Shown piece by piece: positions 8,959 to 20,874 of a stretch of DNA of 64,000 nucleotides. The position numbers were made by a program, and so were the translations under genes. How positions within the stretch are numbered: position 1 is the first letter of the stretch; each line of letters starts with the position of its first letter. A model generated the notes under the pieces. That model was not told the DNA's origin. It searched no databases and saw only the letters and a list, made by a program, of their open reading frames with translations. Origin of the DNA: Thermothelomyces thermophilus ATCC 42464 (lineage: Eukaryota; Ascomycota; Sordariomycetes; Sordariales; Chaetomiaceae); contig NC_016473.1 in assembly GCF_000226095.1 (NCBI RefSeq), positions 434,001-498,000 on the forward strand. The letters run 5' to 3'.

Positions 8959-10740
8959 ACGAGTCAGGGGCATGAATCGCGGGGAGGTGGTTTTCCGCCC
9001 AGGGACTGCAAACTAATAGTCGGAGGGTCGCATTCCCCATTCAAGGAATCTAACTGAGAAGGTAAACGAGTTACCTCTTTGGGTGAAGATAAGAATTGTG
9101 TGTGGGGATTCGAATTTGCAAAAGCATGTCCGGTTGCCGGATTCGACTTGTCACTGAGAAAGGGCAATCTCGACTCCTCATAACCCTTCGAGGGTCGAAA
9201 GTGCGCCATCACCACTCCCGTCAGTGCCATGTTGCATCGGGCGTGACCTCCGGGCCTGTCAATGGCGGTGAGGATAGAGAGCGATCGGTGAGAGATTTAT
9301 CCGCAGAAGAGAGCCCTAGCGGCCACTTCCGGGAGAGCGGTCTGGACAATCAAAAAGGGTAGGAGGGGAGGAGGGGTTACGGAGTAGAGTGGGGAAGGAA
9401 GCAATTGGTGGTGGATTCGCTAGCAGGAACGGGCCGACCAAAAGACGCCCGCGAGTGTCTGGCATTTTCTCGAACACATCCGTCAAAAAGGGGGAAGTGC
9501 CGCGCTCGTGCTAAGACTTCCAAAGAGCAGAGGATGCAATGCGCCACAACCGAAAAAGGCGGATCGTGAGGTTGTGGAGGGTCCTTTCTCCGTTCCCGAC
9601 ACGCCTCGACATCGAACATGAACCAGTCGTGTCGATCCAACGCCGTCGTGGGATGGTTCTGCTTTTATGGGAATCGGTTACGGATCGACATCGCGCCAGT
9701 TTCGCGCAACAGTCGCGCGTCTCTCGCGCCGCGTGGCAGTCAAGGTCCAATCATTGCGCAGTCAAGAAGGCCCTTGTCATTTTCGCGTCGATTGATTGGT
9801 TTATGGAGCACACGCATCCACGAGGCCCGCCTCACCGTCTATCGATAGCGCTTCTCCCCTGGCCTTCCCCGCAGCCACTAGGACCCCTCATCTGCACCCG
9901 TGGCAGAGTGTTTCTTGTTTCAAACCTTCTTACTGGATGGGAGCAGCCGGCCCTGAGACTGCTGCAGATGGCCGCATTGGCGTCATGCACGACGCCTGCC
10001 CTCCGGACCATTCAGGAAGCCCGGCGCGGTCCGCGAGGTCGGGCGCGCTCGCGGCGACCGGCCATTCCCTGTTCTGTTCCCGCCCTTGCTCCTGCATGCC
10101 GAACATGCACCACGGCTGCACAACGCATGCGGGCAACACCACACAGTACTAGTGAGTCACCCATCACCATTCGTTTTCGGCCCTCAACGGTTCTGGGGTG
10201 GCATCTCCAATGGATCCGCAACCTCGAAATCGCGCATGGGGGAACGAGAAGGAAGTGCGGAGGCTGTCGGTGACGAAGGACAGAGGTCCTATCCATGGCT
10301 TTCCATGGCTCATATGGAAGAACCCAGTATAACAGGACCCTTCTTTGATTCTGCTCCTGTCGATGGCCGGATCGAGGCTTCCTCCCTTTCTCCTGATATC
10401 TCTGGCATCATCTCTTCATACTCCGCGGCTCCCTGGTGGTGCCCTCCGTGCTCCCACCCAGCAAGATTCAAGCCTATCTCTCCTTTACGTTTTCCACTTT
10501 TCTCCTATTGAATTGTCAATAAGCAGTCGATCGAGTCTGTGTCCCGCGTCCTTGACCTGATTCCAGACCGACTTCCACAACCCACCAGCCACTCTAAGGA
10601 CAAGAAAGCATACATCTTTTGTCGAGCCCACATCCAAGGCCGCCCTCTCTCGGCTAACTATCGCTGGCAAGCGCCGTCCCAATTGTCACGCATATACCCA
10701 ATTCTATCGACATTCGTCGCTCTCACGACATGCAAGCACC
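8959..10740. other. intergenic region, no supported gene
   Basis: About 1.8 kb between two plus-strand genes. The largest frame (9539-10273, plus) has no domain, no codon periodicity I can trust, and competes with other frames. The last part, from roughly 10340, is rich in C and T and probably holds the leader of the F-box gene. TACGGAGTA occurs at 9378-9386. Confidence 0.45.
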
Positions 10741-13122
10741 ATGGCGACCATCCCACAAGCATTCTACTGCCTGTGGCAAATTGAGGCGATCCGCGAGAGA
10801 CTCTTCGAGCTGCTGCCGAAAGAGGACATCTGCGCGGTCCGGCTGGCCAACTCGGCCTGCTGCAACCTGGTCACCAAGAGGCTATTCCTACGAACCCACC
10901 TGACCTTCTCGGCAAACAGCCTCACCAAGGCCAGCAGGATAGACGCCCTGTCGAGGATTGGGCACCACATTGAGCACCTCACTTTTTACTTTCCCCATTC
11001 CAACGCCACCTTCTTGCCGCCCCTGATCCACCCCCAGACTGGCCAGGAGATCTGCTTCCTTTACAACCCACACACGTCGGCCGAGTCCGGCCTGACGAGG
11101 CCTACGTATGGCAGCTCGGAGCTGGGCGAGATCTTGACACAGCAATACCCACCCCTCTTCCACGCGGCCACCCATGTGCCCTCCTTCATCAACGCCATGA
11201 AGCACATGACCAACATGCGGCACCTCACCATCAAGACGCCCGGGCAGAACCCTTCGGAGCGCTACCGCCGGGATATTGTAGACTACGCGCTAATAAGCCT
11301 GCGCATCTCGCTTGAGCGTGCGCCGCTTACCAAACTTTCCAAGCTCACGCTGTCGGGGGTCCATCCCTCTGCGTTCAACTACCTCCGGCATGCGCCGGGC
11401 TTCGGCGCGCTCCCCTCGGCGTCGGTGCGGTGGCGCCAGATCCGGAAGCTCTACATTTCGGTCGAGTCTTGGGACTTTTACGGTCCATCACCCGGCCTGG
11501 ACCACCTCATGATTATCGACGACTACATCCGCGCCTTTGCGCCGCAGCTCGACAAGCTCTCCTTCACCTGGCTCGGCCGCAGGGGCCCTTGCCCCATCGC
11601 ACTCTCGGGCGACCCCCTCTTCGCTCCGCCACGGAACTCCAAGAAGCTCTTCAACGAGGTCACCAGCCCCATGTCTCCGCTACCGCCGCGGCCCTTCCGC
11701 AGACCGCTGGTCATGCCCCGCCTTCGGTACATGTCGGTACGCAACACGACCATGAGCGTCGACCAGCTGCGCGGGCTCGTAGCCAGCCACAAGCACACGG
11801 TGCGCGAGTTCGATTTCGAGAACGTCGCGCTCATCAAGGGCGGCACCTGGGAGGAAGCGCTCGCTCCGCTGACCGAGGGCGAAAGCAGCGATGCGTGGTC
11901 GCCTCGCTCCCTGGGCAACAGGGACTACAGGCCGGGGACGTCGAGGTCCAACGCGTCTGGATCTGTCGTCGCCAGCTCGGTGGAGGACGAGTATCTCCCG
12001 GCCTCCTCGGCGGCGGCAGCGGCGGCCAGCCGGGAGCTGTTCGAAGTAGACCTGGAGGGCATGATGTTTGGTGGCATGAACGACGTCGACGCCTTGGAGG
12101 CGGGTGTCGAGGAGTGGGCTCGCGGGGTCACCGCCGCCGCCCAAGGGGCTTCGCGCCCAAGCACAGCCGAAGAGTGGCACGAGAATGCACGGCCCAGCTC
12201 CGCCGGGAGAAGGAGCGGGGATGACAGCGGCTTGGCCTCGGATATCGAGGCCGCAAAGCAGGCGAGCGAGGGTTTCAGTACTAAATTGAAGAAGCGCCGT
12301 GTCCGCAGGCGACCCCGTCAGCACCAAAAAGAGGAAGAAGCCCCTAAGCATCAAGAGAAGAGGGCCGAGGACCGCAGGAGGGAGCACCACAGTGATGATT
12401 CCCGGCACCACAGCACCCGGAGCCACCACAAGCACTCACGCAGCGACGATATCAGTGATCGTCACTCATCCAGCCGGGACTCGCACAGGCGACACCGCCA
12501 CCATCGCCGGCACCGCTCGGATGAAGGAGCCGAAACCACGTTCATGGCTGGAGTCGTCGGCACGGACGATGAGGCTGACCGCCCGCCCGAGACCCCGCGG
12601 CCCAAGATGGACATCAGTGTGCCCATCCTTAACCTGGACCCGCTCCCCGTGCTGTTGCAGCCAACAGTCTACGACCCGTCGGCCAAATTCGGGCCGTTGC
12701 TGGACACGCCCGAGTCTTCCCCCATATCCGACGACGGGCTTTCTCCCACCCAGCGCTCCATCGAGGCGGACATGCTCGCCGAGGCCGAAGAGGCGGCGGC
12801 GCGCTCCTCGGCGCTCAAGCGAGCCAAGCAAGCCGTCATTACAAAGCTGTCGCGCGAGTTCTCCAAGCGGAGAATGGACGGAAGCAAACCGCGCAACAAG
12901 GACTCGGCCGCCGTTATCGCCAGCCTGTCGGCGCTCAACCTCAGCATGAACCTGCCGGCACAACAGTACGGCGGGCTGAGCTGCGCGTCGTCGTCGAGCG
13001 TGGGACACCGCCTCCGCGATAACATGTTTGGGCGGAGCATGGCCAACGTGGCCATCGCTCCCGATCACCGCAGCCTGGAAAGCCAGACTGCTCTGGTGCC
13101 GCTGATATTCAGTCGGTCCTAG
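10741..13122 (+). CDS. F-box-like protein with long disordered, His/Arg-rich C-terminus
   Basis: Single exon, 793 residues. The N-terminus (about residues 12-55) reads like a fungal F-box: IRERLFELLPKEDICAVRLA followed by N(S/C)xxCNLVTKRLF. Residues 60-380 contain Leu-rich stretches with regular hydrophobic spacing such as MRHLTIKTPG, LTKLSKLTLSG and IRKLYISVES, compatible with degenerate leucine-rich repeats. From about residue 390 the protein is low complexity, with a strongly basic His/Arg/Ser block around 520-600. F-box proteins of this plan usually select substrates for an SCF ubiquitin ligase; the target is unknown. The start ATG at 10741 precedes the F-box closely and no better one exists downstream. 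Long frames on both strands overlap 11430-12950; they reflect high GC content and were not called. Confidence 0.75.
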   Translation: MATIPQAFYCLWQIEAIRERLFELLPKEDICAVRLANSACCNLVTKRLFLRTHLTFSANSLTKASRIDALSRIGHHIEHLTFYFPHSNATFLPPLIHPQTGQEICFLYNPHTSAESGLTRPTYGSSELGEILTQQYPPLFHAATHVPSFINAMKHMTNMRHLTIKTPGQNPSERYRRDIVDYALISLRISLERAPLTKLSKLTLSGVHPSAFNYLRHAPGFGALPSASVRWRQIRKLYISVESWDFYGPSPGLDHLMIIDDYIRAFAPQLDKLSFTWLGRRGPCPIALSGDPLFAPPRNSKKLFNEVTSPMSPLPPRPFRRPLVMPRLRYMSVRNTTMSVDQLRGLVASHKHTVREFDFENVALIKGGTWEEALAPLTEGESSDAWSPRSLGNRDYRPGTSRSNASGSVVASSVEDEYLPASSAAAAAASRELFEVDLEGMMFGGMNDVDALEAGVEEWARGVTAAAQGASRPSTAEEWHENARPSSAGRRSGDDSGLASDIEAAKQASEGFSTKLKKRRVRRRPRQHQKEEEAPKHQEKRAEDRRREHHSDDSRHHSTRSHHKHSRSDDISDRHSSSRDSHRRHRHHRRHRSDEGAETTFMAGVVGTDDEADRPPETPRPKMDISVPILNLDPLPVLLQPTVYDPSAKFGPLLDTPESSPISDDGLSPTQRSIEADMLAEAEEAAARSSALKRAKQAVITKLSREFSKRRMDGSKPRNKDSAAVIASLSALNLSMNLPAQQYGGLSCASSSSVGHRLRDNMFGRSMANVAIAPDHRSLESQTALVPLIFSRS

Positions 13123-14153
13123 GGTCGCGTAGCAGGTTGCAAACCATATTTATTTCAGAGCCATGGCTGTTATTTTTTTTTTTTTTTTTTTTTTCAGCAG
13201 TCGGCCTATCGGAACATGGAGTTGAAGGAGGACATGACCAGGGAGCGGGTCGGATAACGAAGAGAAAAAAGAGATGATACCATGGGAAACGGATGATTCC
13301 TGACACTTACGACTTTTGTAATGACTTTTCCTTTGTCCATATCACGATTGAAACGAATGAACAAAATGAATTGTTTATGAGCAGATACGATTTCGTAACA
13401 GTTGAAGCTTAGATTTTGCCCTCACCTGCTGGTGGTGTCTTGCTCACGGAGCACTCGGCCTCTTCTCCAACGAGATATTGACTGCAGTTTGGCGACCAAT
13501 AGCCTTGGATTGCACCTGGCGAACGCGTTCTAGACTTGACTCGGCTCTCTTGGCGCCTTTAAGCCAGCGAATTATACTCCTCGACCTCGGCCAGGCCTCG
13601 CCCAGTTCCCCGATCCGAGCCCACTGCTCTTCTAAAGGCCCAGAACCTCTTGAAGTTTCGCCGATTCATTCTGACCTTGCGATGCGCAAGCGGGATAGTT
13701 CACCAACTGTCCACTTTCCGTTGTTACGGACAAGCCTCCCTATGATCCATCTGTTGTCGCTCGCCGCGCGAATTACCCGAATGCACGCAGGAATCGCACG
13801 ACAGCAGCAGCAGTAGCAAAAGCAGCCGCGTCCGTGGCTGCGATTCCCGGATCTAGAACGGGGTGAAGTCCGCTCGTTGGGCTTGCCGCCTTCGGATGAT
13901 CGGGCGGCCGGGACGAACAACACATTCAACCCTCGGCAGCCGGGAAGAAGAAAGGAAGCTCGACTCATCAGCGGTCTCAGACGTTGCGAACCAAAACCTC
14001 GACAAGACACCGACCACGGGACAGTTGCCCAAGTGCCGGTCCTCCGCTTACAGGTGCCGTCCTCGGGTTGTCTCCAGCCGGGCAAGGAATATGCCTGGAC
14101 CGCGGCGGTCTCGCTTTGACTCCGCCCTCCGGCCCGCTGAGACATGCTAGAAG
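13123..14153. other. intergenic region with a T22 tract
   Basis: This holds the 3' end of the F-box gene and the leader of SLN1. A run of 22 T lies at 13173-13194, about 50 bp after the stop codon. Short frames on both strands (for example 13666-14238 minus) show no family features and overlap the SLN1 start. Confidence 0.5.
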
Positions 14154-17100
14154 ATGAGGATTGCCATAAGAGAGCAGCTCGCAACGGTTGTGATACTCGC
14201 GGTCGGAGTTGCCCTTGCCGTCGTGTCAATCCCAACATGGATATTCGTCAACAACTTCACGCTCGGCGTCGAGTCCGACGGCTTGTCATTGACTGCGTCG
14301 CTCAAGGCTGCGAGGATAGCGTCCGAAATCAAGCTGATTCAGACGGCCTGTCAGAGCATCGCGACACGCCTGCTGTTGCAGGACGCCTTCAGGAGGTTCT
14401 ACGCGTCGCAAGCCAACAATACAACCGATGACGACACCTGGGCGGACGCTCAAGACGACATTCAGAGTGCTCTCGACAAGACCGGATTTTCCGCCCTGCT
14501 GCAGGCTCGCCTGTACTCGCGGAACACGACGGGTAACCCTAAGGGCCTCGTGAGCCTCACCGGCAACGGGGCCATCGACTCCGGTCCTATCCTGCTGCCG
14601 TACAAAGCCCCCAACGGCTCTGATGTTCATCTGGGGGATCCCGAGTACGGCTTTCCGCCGTCTCTTTTTCCCAACATCACCTACCGGGACCTCGGCCGCC
14701 CAAGCAATGTGATGCCCAACACGAATGCCTTTACCGCCGTCGTGTTTCCCGGGGTCTCGCTTGGAAATGGCAGTGAAAAGGCCGGTGTCCTTCTTGGACC
14801 ATTGGTCGTCAACTCCACATACGCGCTCATTTCACTTACCATCCCGATCCGCGACACCGGAAACAACGACTATGTTCTCGGCTACATGACGCTGGTTGCA
14901 AACACGAGGACACTGGTCGAGGTGCAGACGTCCAGGGAAGGCTTGGGAAACACCGGGAGGGTACTGTTCGTGGGCTCTACCAACCCATGGAACCACTTCA
15001 GCGCCCCGGTGGCCGCAAGCAATTCAACCTGGACCCCGCCTCTCGAAGAGTTTGGAGAGCAGGAAGTGCGGTTCCTGCTGCCGCCCCAACCTCCAGATGG
15101 CCAGCCGGACCGGCATAGTCTGCGAAGCTTCGGATCTGGTAAATATGGCGAACCATTCCGGCTACGTGAGTACCCAGCAGTCTTGGATGTTTTGCGCGAC
15201 CAGAATCCGTCCCCTAATAACGCTACAAGCAAGCTCTCCACGACGAATGAGCAGGGGTACTCGGTAGCCGTAGGGGTCGCCCGGCCGCAAACCCCGCTGG
15301 TGTCTTGGGCTATCGTGGTGGAGAAGGACCGGACCGAGGCGTACCAGCCGATCAGGACGCTCCGCAGCATCCTCCTGGGATGTGTGTTTGGCACATTGGG
15401 CTTGGTTCTGCTGCTCGTTTTCCCATTTGCCCATTGGAGCGTCATGCCGATCAGGCGCCTTAAAATAGCCACGGAGAATTCGATCGATTCTCCGGGCTAC
15501 GAGGATGACGAGGACGATGTCTTCGGCGAGGAGAACCCGAGCTCGGGTGGGACGACGTCAGGCAGATCGTCGGAAAAGGGAATGCTAGCCAATATTCGCC
15601 GCAAGATACGCAAACACCAAAGGGCCAAGCTGAGGCAAGCCGTGACGGTCGAGCCGGGGCGCCGCCGGTTCAAGATTCCCGCCAAGGTCGAGAGCGGGAA
15701 GCACTTCATCACAGACGAGCTGACGGAACTCACCCAGACCTTCAACGAGATGACCGAAGAATTGCTCAAGCAATACACGTCTCTCGACGAGAAGGTGGCA
15801 GAACGGACGAGGGAGTTGGAGATCAGCAAGAAGGCGGCCGAGGCAGCAAACGAGAGCAAAACTCTCTTCATCGCCAATATCTCGCACGAACTGAAGACAC
15901 CTCTCAATGGCATCATGGGCATGTGCGCCGTTTGCATGGAAGATGACGACCTGCAGCGGATCAAGCAGTCCCTCAAGACGGTCTATAAGTCGGGCGATCT
16001 CCTGCTCCATCTCCTCGAGGACCTGCTCAGTTTCTCCAAGAATCAGATCGGACAGCAGGTCAGTCTCGAAGAACGCGAGTTTCGGCTGGGCGACGTCCGC
16101 TCGCAGGTTTTGGCCATCTTTGACAAGCAGGTTCGCGAGAGCAGGAGCGGGCTAACGGTCACCTTTGTCTCCGACACCCCGGCCCCCGGTCCGGACGGCC
16201 GATCCAGCACGGACAAGCGACTCCCGGCTCTGGGTCCTCCGGGCGTAGGCAGGTTAAAGGACATGTGCCTCTGGGGCGACCAGCACCGGATACTGCAGGT
16301 TATCATCAACCTCGTCAGCAACAGCCTGAAGTTCACCCCACCCGGGGGCACGGTCAGCCTCAGGATACGCTGCGTCGGCGAGGTTGAGCAACCGAGCGAC
16401 GAGAGCAGGACTTCGTCGTTCTCCAAGACAGGCTCTTCCAATAGGGCGGGCCGCACCCGGCACCGGGTGGGTTCGGGGTCGACAAACTCGGCAAGCTCCA
16501 AGGGACCGCATCTGCCTCTCTCCTCGGTCAATGGCGGGACCGCTCTCGCCATCAATCCCGCGGACCCAAAGGCCACGCCGCAGATCCACATCCGGGAACG
16601 TTCACCGACCCCCCCGCCGCCAAACGCCAAGACATACCTGTTCGAATTCGAAGTTGAGGATACAGGGCCCGGAATCCCCGAGCATATGCAGCAAAAGATC
16701 TTTGAGCCGTTCGTCCAAGGCGATCTGGGATTGAGCAAAAAGTATGGCGGCACTGGCCTCGGATTGAGCATTTGCTCTCAGCTGGCTACTCTCATGGGCG
16801 GCCACATCTCGCTCAAGAGTACGCCGGGTGTGGGGACGACGTTTACGATGCAGATACCTCTCAAATACGTCAAGGAACGGTAAGCTCTTGCGTGTCAGAC
16901 TTCCACGGACCGCAGATTTGCTAACAACTACTGCCTGCTCAGTGCCTCGAGCACCGCCTCCAGCAGCGTGAAATCACGACCGCCAAGCGTAGGCTCGATG
17001 GAAGGCGATTCGCGGAGTCTAGCCCCGCGGAATTCGACAGAAGTTCAACGTCAACCGGCCGCTGCTCCTGTACTCGACCAGCAACCGCGCCTTGTTGGCC

Positions 17101-17720
17101 TCAGCCAGCCGTTCTTCGCGTCGACCACCCCAAACCGGATCAGCAAGGAGGACCAGATGGCTGCTATCGACCGGGCGATGGCGACCAAGTCCGGTCAGGG
17201 AAAACTCCGTGTTTTGGTGGCCGACGACAACTCGACCAACATCGAGGTTGTCAGCAGGCTTCTGAAACTGGAGGACGTCTATGACGTGACCATTGCAAAG
17301 GACGGTCAAGAGGCGTATGAGCTGGTCAAGGCCAACATGGAGAAAAACCAGCTCTTTGATGTCATCTTCATGGACGTTCAGATGCCTAACCTGGACGGGC
17401 TCCAGTCAACGCGCCTGATTCGGAAGATGGGCTATTCGGCTCCCATCGTCGCTTTGACCGCTTTTTCCGAAGAGAGCAACGTCAGGGAGTGCATGGAGTC
17501 GGGCATGAACGAGTTCTTGAGCAAACCCATTCGGAGGCCGGCATTGAAGAAAGTCCTGGCCAAGTTTGCGACCATACCGGAGGAACCGGAAACGTCGAGC
17601 TTGACGCGCAGGACAACGCCCGACAAGACTCCTGTGGCGACGCCCGAGTTGGAGGTCAAGGACCCTCTCGCGAATGGCACGGGTATCTCGGCGAGTGTCC
17701 CTCCTACTGAGGTACAATGA
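14154..17720 (+). CDS. SLN1: hybrid histidine kinase, Sln1-type osmosensor (group VI)
   Basis: Sln1 is the plasma-membrane sensor feeding the Ypd1-Ssk1 phosphorelay and the HOG MAP-kinase pathway. Two exons (14154-16879, 16943-17720) give 1,167 residues. A first transmembrane segment lies at about 10-32, a large extracellular domain follows, and a second membrane segment lies at about 404-425, followed by a HAMP-like linker and coiled coil. The HisKA box [14 protein letters not shown] carries the phospho-acceptor His578. The ATPase domain has the N-box [12 protein letters not shown], the G1 box [10 protein letters not shown] and the G2 box [11 protein letters not shown]. The receiver domain is encoded by exon 2, with acidic pocket VADDN and phospho-acceptor Asp1053 in [11 protein letters not shown]. 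The 63-bp intron (GTAAGC..CAG) sits between kinase and receiver, and unspliced readthrough would stop at once and lose the receiver. All catalytic residues are present. Confidence 0.95.
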
Positions 17721-18752
17721 TACAGGTAGGGGTCGTCGAAAAAGACCCTTCGAATCTGACGCAGGCTCAATGTTCTTGGGGACCTGTTTTGCTCGGGAAG
17801 CACTGCTCATTTCAGGAACACTCCTGGCAATCCTCGTGTTGCCCCCATCTTTTCCTTTCTCCCTTTTCCTTCTTCTTCCCCTGAAATATACCATTCTGGA
17901 TCTGCTCGTCCGATCCTAAGATTGAATGATGGTGGACGGGTGAACTCGGCGTTGTGGTGGTTCTCAAGCAGCGTATTTGGCCTCTGGCGGTTATCTGCTC
18001 AATCCTTCTGCGGGTCATGGGCAAGCGAGGCGGGACTGAATCGGGATTTGCATCATCTGTAGAAAAGGAGACGGGACAACATCAAGTTGGCTGAATTGCA
18101 TGTACAAACAACACCTTTCAGGGGTCTCGTTCAACGTAACTCATTTTAATTCCTCTCTGCCGAGCTGTATGGGTAGTTGTCCCAAGCAAGAGGAAGTCTG
18201 CCGCCTTTCGGTTAAGGCCCCTACGAGTGTCTCGTTATTACAGTGTAACCCAAATGCCTTGATCCTGGATTCCCCACTGCCGACGCATGCTAATCCAGGA
18301 TTATTTGAGGCTCCGGCTCAAGTTTGGCTGCCGAGACCAGATCCCGGGGTCCCCGCACCACCCCTCCGGCCCGACGACCGGGATCGGCGGAGTGGGTGGG
18401 TATGCTTGAAGGGCCGGGCCTACCCGTTGTGACGAGCGTGACAGTCACAACATATTAAATTAACCAGCCATCCTGCTTTGTCCTTGCTGCTCATATTTTT
18501 TGCACTCCCAAGACTTCGTCACTCCCCCCCTTCTCTGATCAGGATCAGCAATCAACTCGGTGAGTTGGGGGCGCGCCTCCCCTTCCCACCCTCCTCTTCC
18601 CCTCTCCACACACAAAAACAAATCAAGCCGTCAACACCCGTCATCGACATCAGAGCAGAAGAGAAATGCTGACTCGTTTGGGGCGAGGGGGAAAAGCTAC
18701 AAACCTCCAGCAACACATCCACCACCACCACCACCACTAACAGATCCGCACC
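17721..18752. other. intergenic region, no gene seen
   Basis: About 1 kb holding the SLN1 3' end and the promoter and leader of the next plus-strand gene. The last 200 bp are C-rich with CACCACCACCACCAC just before the ATG. Open frames here, including 18560-19240, are shadows. Confidence 0.5.
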
Positions 18753-19530
18753 ATGCGTCTCCCCTACGTCCCGAACCCGCCCGAGACCACGTCCGAGGAA
18801 GAGGCGGCGATCGTGGAGCGCATCAAAGCCCGGCGCGCCCCCCGGCCGCTGCAGGCCCTCGACCTGACGCTGCTCCACTCGCCGCCGGTCGCGGACGGGT
18901 GGAACTCGTTCCTGGGCGCGGTGCGCACCAAGACGACCCTGCCCGCCGACCTGCGCGAGATCGCCATCGCGCGCGTCGCCGTGGTCAACCGGGCCTGGTA
19001 CGAGTGGATGCACCACGCGCCGCTGGCCGAGCAGGGCGGCGTCAGCAAGCAGGGCATGGAGGTGATCAAGCGGGAGGACCCGCTCTTGCTGGAGGCGCCC
19101 GGAGGCGCCGTCCCCGCCGGCCTGACCGAGAAGCAGTGGCTCGTGGCCTGCTACGCCGACGAGATGACGCGGAACGTGCAGGTGAGGGACGAGACGTTCG
19201 CCCGGTTGAGGGAGGCGTTTGGGGACAGGGAGGTCGTTGAGATTACGGCGACGGTGGGTGGTTGTTCTTTTTTATTTTTTCTTTCATTTACTGTCTCCTT
19301 TTTCTCTGCTTTTTCTCTGCTTTTTTGTTCCCCTCTGTCATGGACGAAACGGCCCAACGTGCTGACGCTTCGGTTAGGTCGCTTGCTACAACTGTGTGAG
19401 CCGCTTCCTGGTGGCATTGGATGGTGAGCCGCCCTACACGCCCCGATCGATGTCGATTCTTTGCGGCGTGTGAGCTGACACGAGAGTAGTCGGCGAGAAG
19501 AACGGTCTTGGACCCGATGCAGTGCACTAA
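18753..19530 (+). CDS. carboxymuconolactone decarboxylase (CMD/AhpD-like) family protein
   Basis: Three exons (18753-19253, 19378-19423, 19490-19530) give 195 residues. The body carries the CMD-family helical pattern: LPADLREIAIARVAVVN followed by (W)YEWMHHAPLA, then LTEKQWLVACYADEMTR, then VVEITATVACYNCVSRFLVALDV once the introns are removed. Intron 2 is 66 bp and intron 1 is 124 bp. Fungal proteins of this kind are mostly uncharacterised; bacterial relatives are gamma-carboxymuconolactone decarboxylases or AhpD-type peroxidase partners. A Cys-Tyr-Asn-Cys pair lies near the C-terminus across the exon 1/2 region, resembling the CxxC of AhpD but in a different local setting. No neighbouring catabolic gene supports an aromatic-degradation role. 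The first ATG of the frame is used, right after a CAC repeat leader. Confidence 0.85.
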
Positions 19531-19957
19531 AGGAGCAGGGGGGGTTGGGGAAGGGGGGAAACGGCCTTTGAGGGCTTTACCGGGTCAGAGTCGAGTTACA
19601 TATGCGTCAAGGGCACTTGGTCGCTTGGTCACCAGATGTAGAGACTCTTGTAAGGGGAACTCGAGCTTCTTAATGGCCGACCCCGCAACCGTCGATGATA
19701 CGCACCCGTTGGTATTAGACTTGAATCTAAGCGAAAAGGAGCAAGGACCTCCATGCTGGAGATACTCTGTACATACGAAGTGAGGGCTTCGGACGAGAAC
19801 AAAGGAACACAATGCGGAAATTAATATTGTGATTACCGTGAAGGGAATAAGGGGTATCTCAGGTGAAGTGACACGACTCCGTACGAAATTCGTCCGACCA
19901 GAACCAGCTCAACTAACTGCGTCTTCGTCTTCTCCTCCTTCTGCTCCCCCTCCAGTT

Positions 19958-20000
<43 letters not shown>

Positions 20001-20151
20001 GTCGTGATGCATTTGTTTTCATGAACTCGTATGGTAAGTGGGTTTCGTCGCGTCATCAATCATCCTAATTCTGTCATGGGCGCATATCTGGGGGCAACTC
20101 GAATCTTCGGCGCTTCGCCGCACCGAGGAAAGGCAAGGACATCGGACACAC
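19531..20151. other. convergent intergenic region with an A40 tract
   Basis: This lies between the 3' ends of the CMD-like gene and the minus-strand membrane protein gene. It has a run of 40 A at 19959-19998 directly after a C/T-rich stretch. No gene was supported. I could not see target-site duplications flanking the A run. Confidence 0.5.
19959..19998. repeat. A40 homopolymer tract
   Basis: Forty uninterrupted A on the plus strand follow a C/T-rich stretch. The local sequence shows no gene fragment feeding into the tract, and no flanking target-site duplication was found by eye. Confidence 0.9.
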
Positions 20152-20874
20152 TTAGGGTGACCGTGACATGGCCAGCTCAATGCTTGCATGCCGTTCTCGA
20201 AGAAGTGGGCTCTTCTGTAGCTCCATTACGACCCCGGCCCAGCCCTTGCGGTGGCCGCCTTCGACGTTCTCTTGGTGTCCGATCGCTTGGACGGTCAACC
20301 GCCGCAGCGGGGACTCTGACTTGATCCCGTCTGCCAGAGCTTTTGGTAGCGCCCCCGGGCGTGGCGTAAGCGGCAGACCTGCCGACTTCTCCGGGTCTAG
20401 GAGCGCAACGTCCTTCTTCGCTGCCGCCTCGGTCGCCGTACCGGCGATGATGGCCATGTGGACGACGAGGAAGCGCATCCTGAGCAGGTCGAGCCGCCGT
20501 ACCTTCTCCTCTAGCCTCTGCCGATGGCTAGCCCAGCACAGGCGAGCACCATTGCGGAGGCGAGGGCTGCCCTCTCCGACCAGCAGGGTGTTCAGCTCCT
20601 CCCGCAATGCATCTCCGCTCTTCTGAATATCCCGCAGGAGCCGGGCGAGCCGGAGCTTGTCCTCTAACCGCTGGACCTTGGTAATGTCGCGGTCGTAGGA
20701 CTCGTTTTCGGCGACGGAACTGTCAACCACGTCGAGGAAGGTAGACACCTCGCTCGGCGCATCGAGGTACGCCTTTGCGTAGCGGTTGACGATCGGGACG
20801 AGCACGGCGAGGGAGAGGAGAAGAGCGGTGAGCGAGAGGACAAGGATCCACTGCCAGGCGGACGAGTCGGTCAT
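20152..20874 (-). CDS. small membrane-anchored protein of unknown function
   Basis: Single exon, 240 residues. One clear transmembrane segment near the N-terminus (about 8-30, WQWILVLSLTALLLSLAVLV) is followed by a charged, probably coiled-coil region (about 50-140) with many Arg, Leu and Glu. A second weakly hydrophobic stretch, RFLVVHMAIIAGTATEAAA, lies around 133-152. The C-terminal third is Arg/Pro/Gly-rich. I do not recognise the family. Codon pattern and the clean start and stop support a gene. It lies tail-to-tail with the CMD-like gene and is divergent from BUD32. Confidence 0.65.
   Translation of the reverse strand: MTDSSAWQWILVLSLTALLLSLAVLVPIVNRYAKAYLDAPSEVSTFLDVVDSSVAENESYDRDITKVQRLEDKLRLARLLRDIQKSGDALREELNTLLVGEGSPRLRNGARLCWASHRQRLEEKVRRLDLLRMRFLVVHMAIIAGTATEAAAKKDVALLDPEKSAGLPLTPRPGALPKALADGIKSESPLRRLTVQAIGHQENVEGGHRKGWAGVVMELQKSPLLRERHASIELAMSRSP

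Noticed and set aside
9539-10273. 244-residue plus-strand ORF
   Set aside because: No domain, basic and Arg-rich composition typical of chance frames in GC-rich DNA, and competing frames cover the same bases.
11430-12949. Long second-frame ORFs on both strands over the F-box gene
   Set aside because: They overlap a single-exon gene with clear F-box and repeat features. Their composition (Arg/Ala/Pro) is that of shadow frames.
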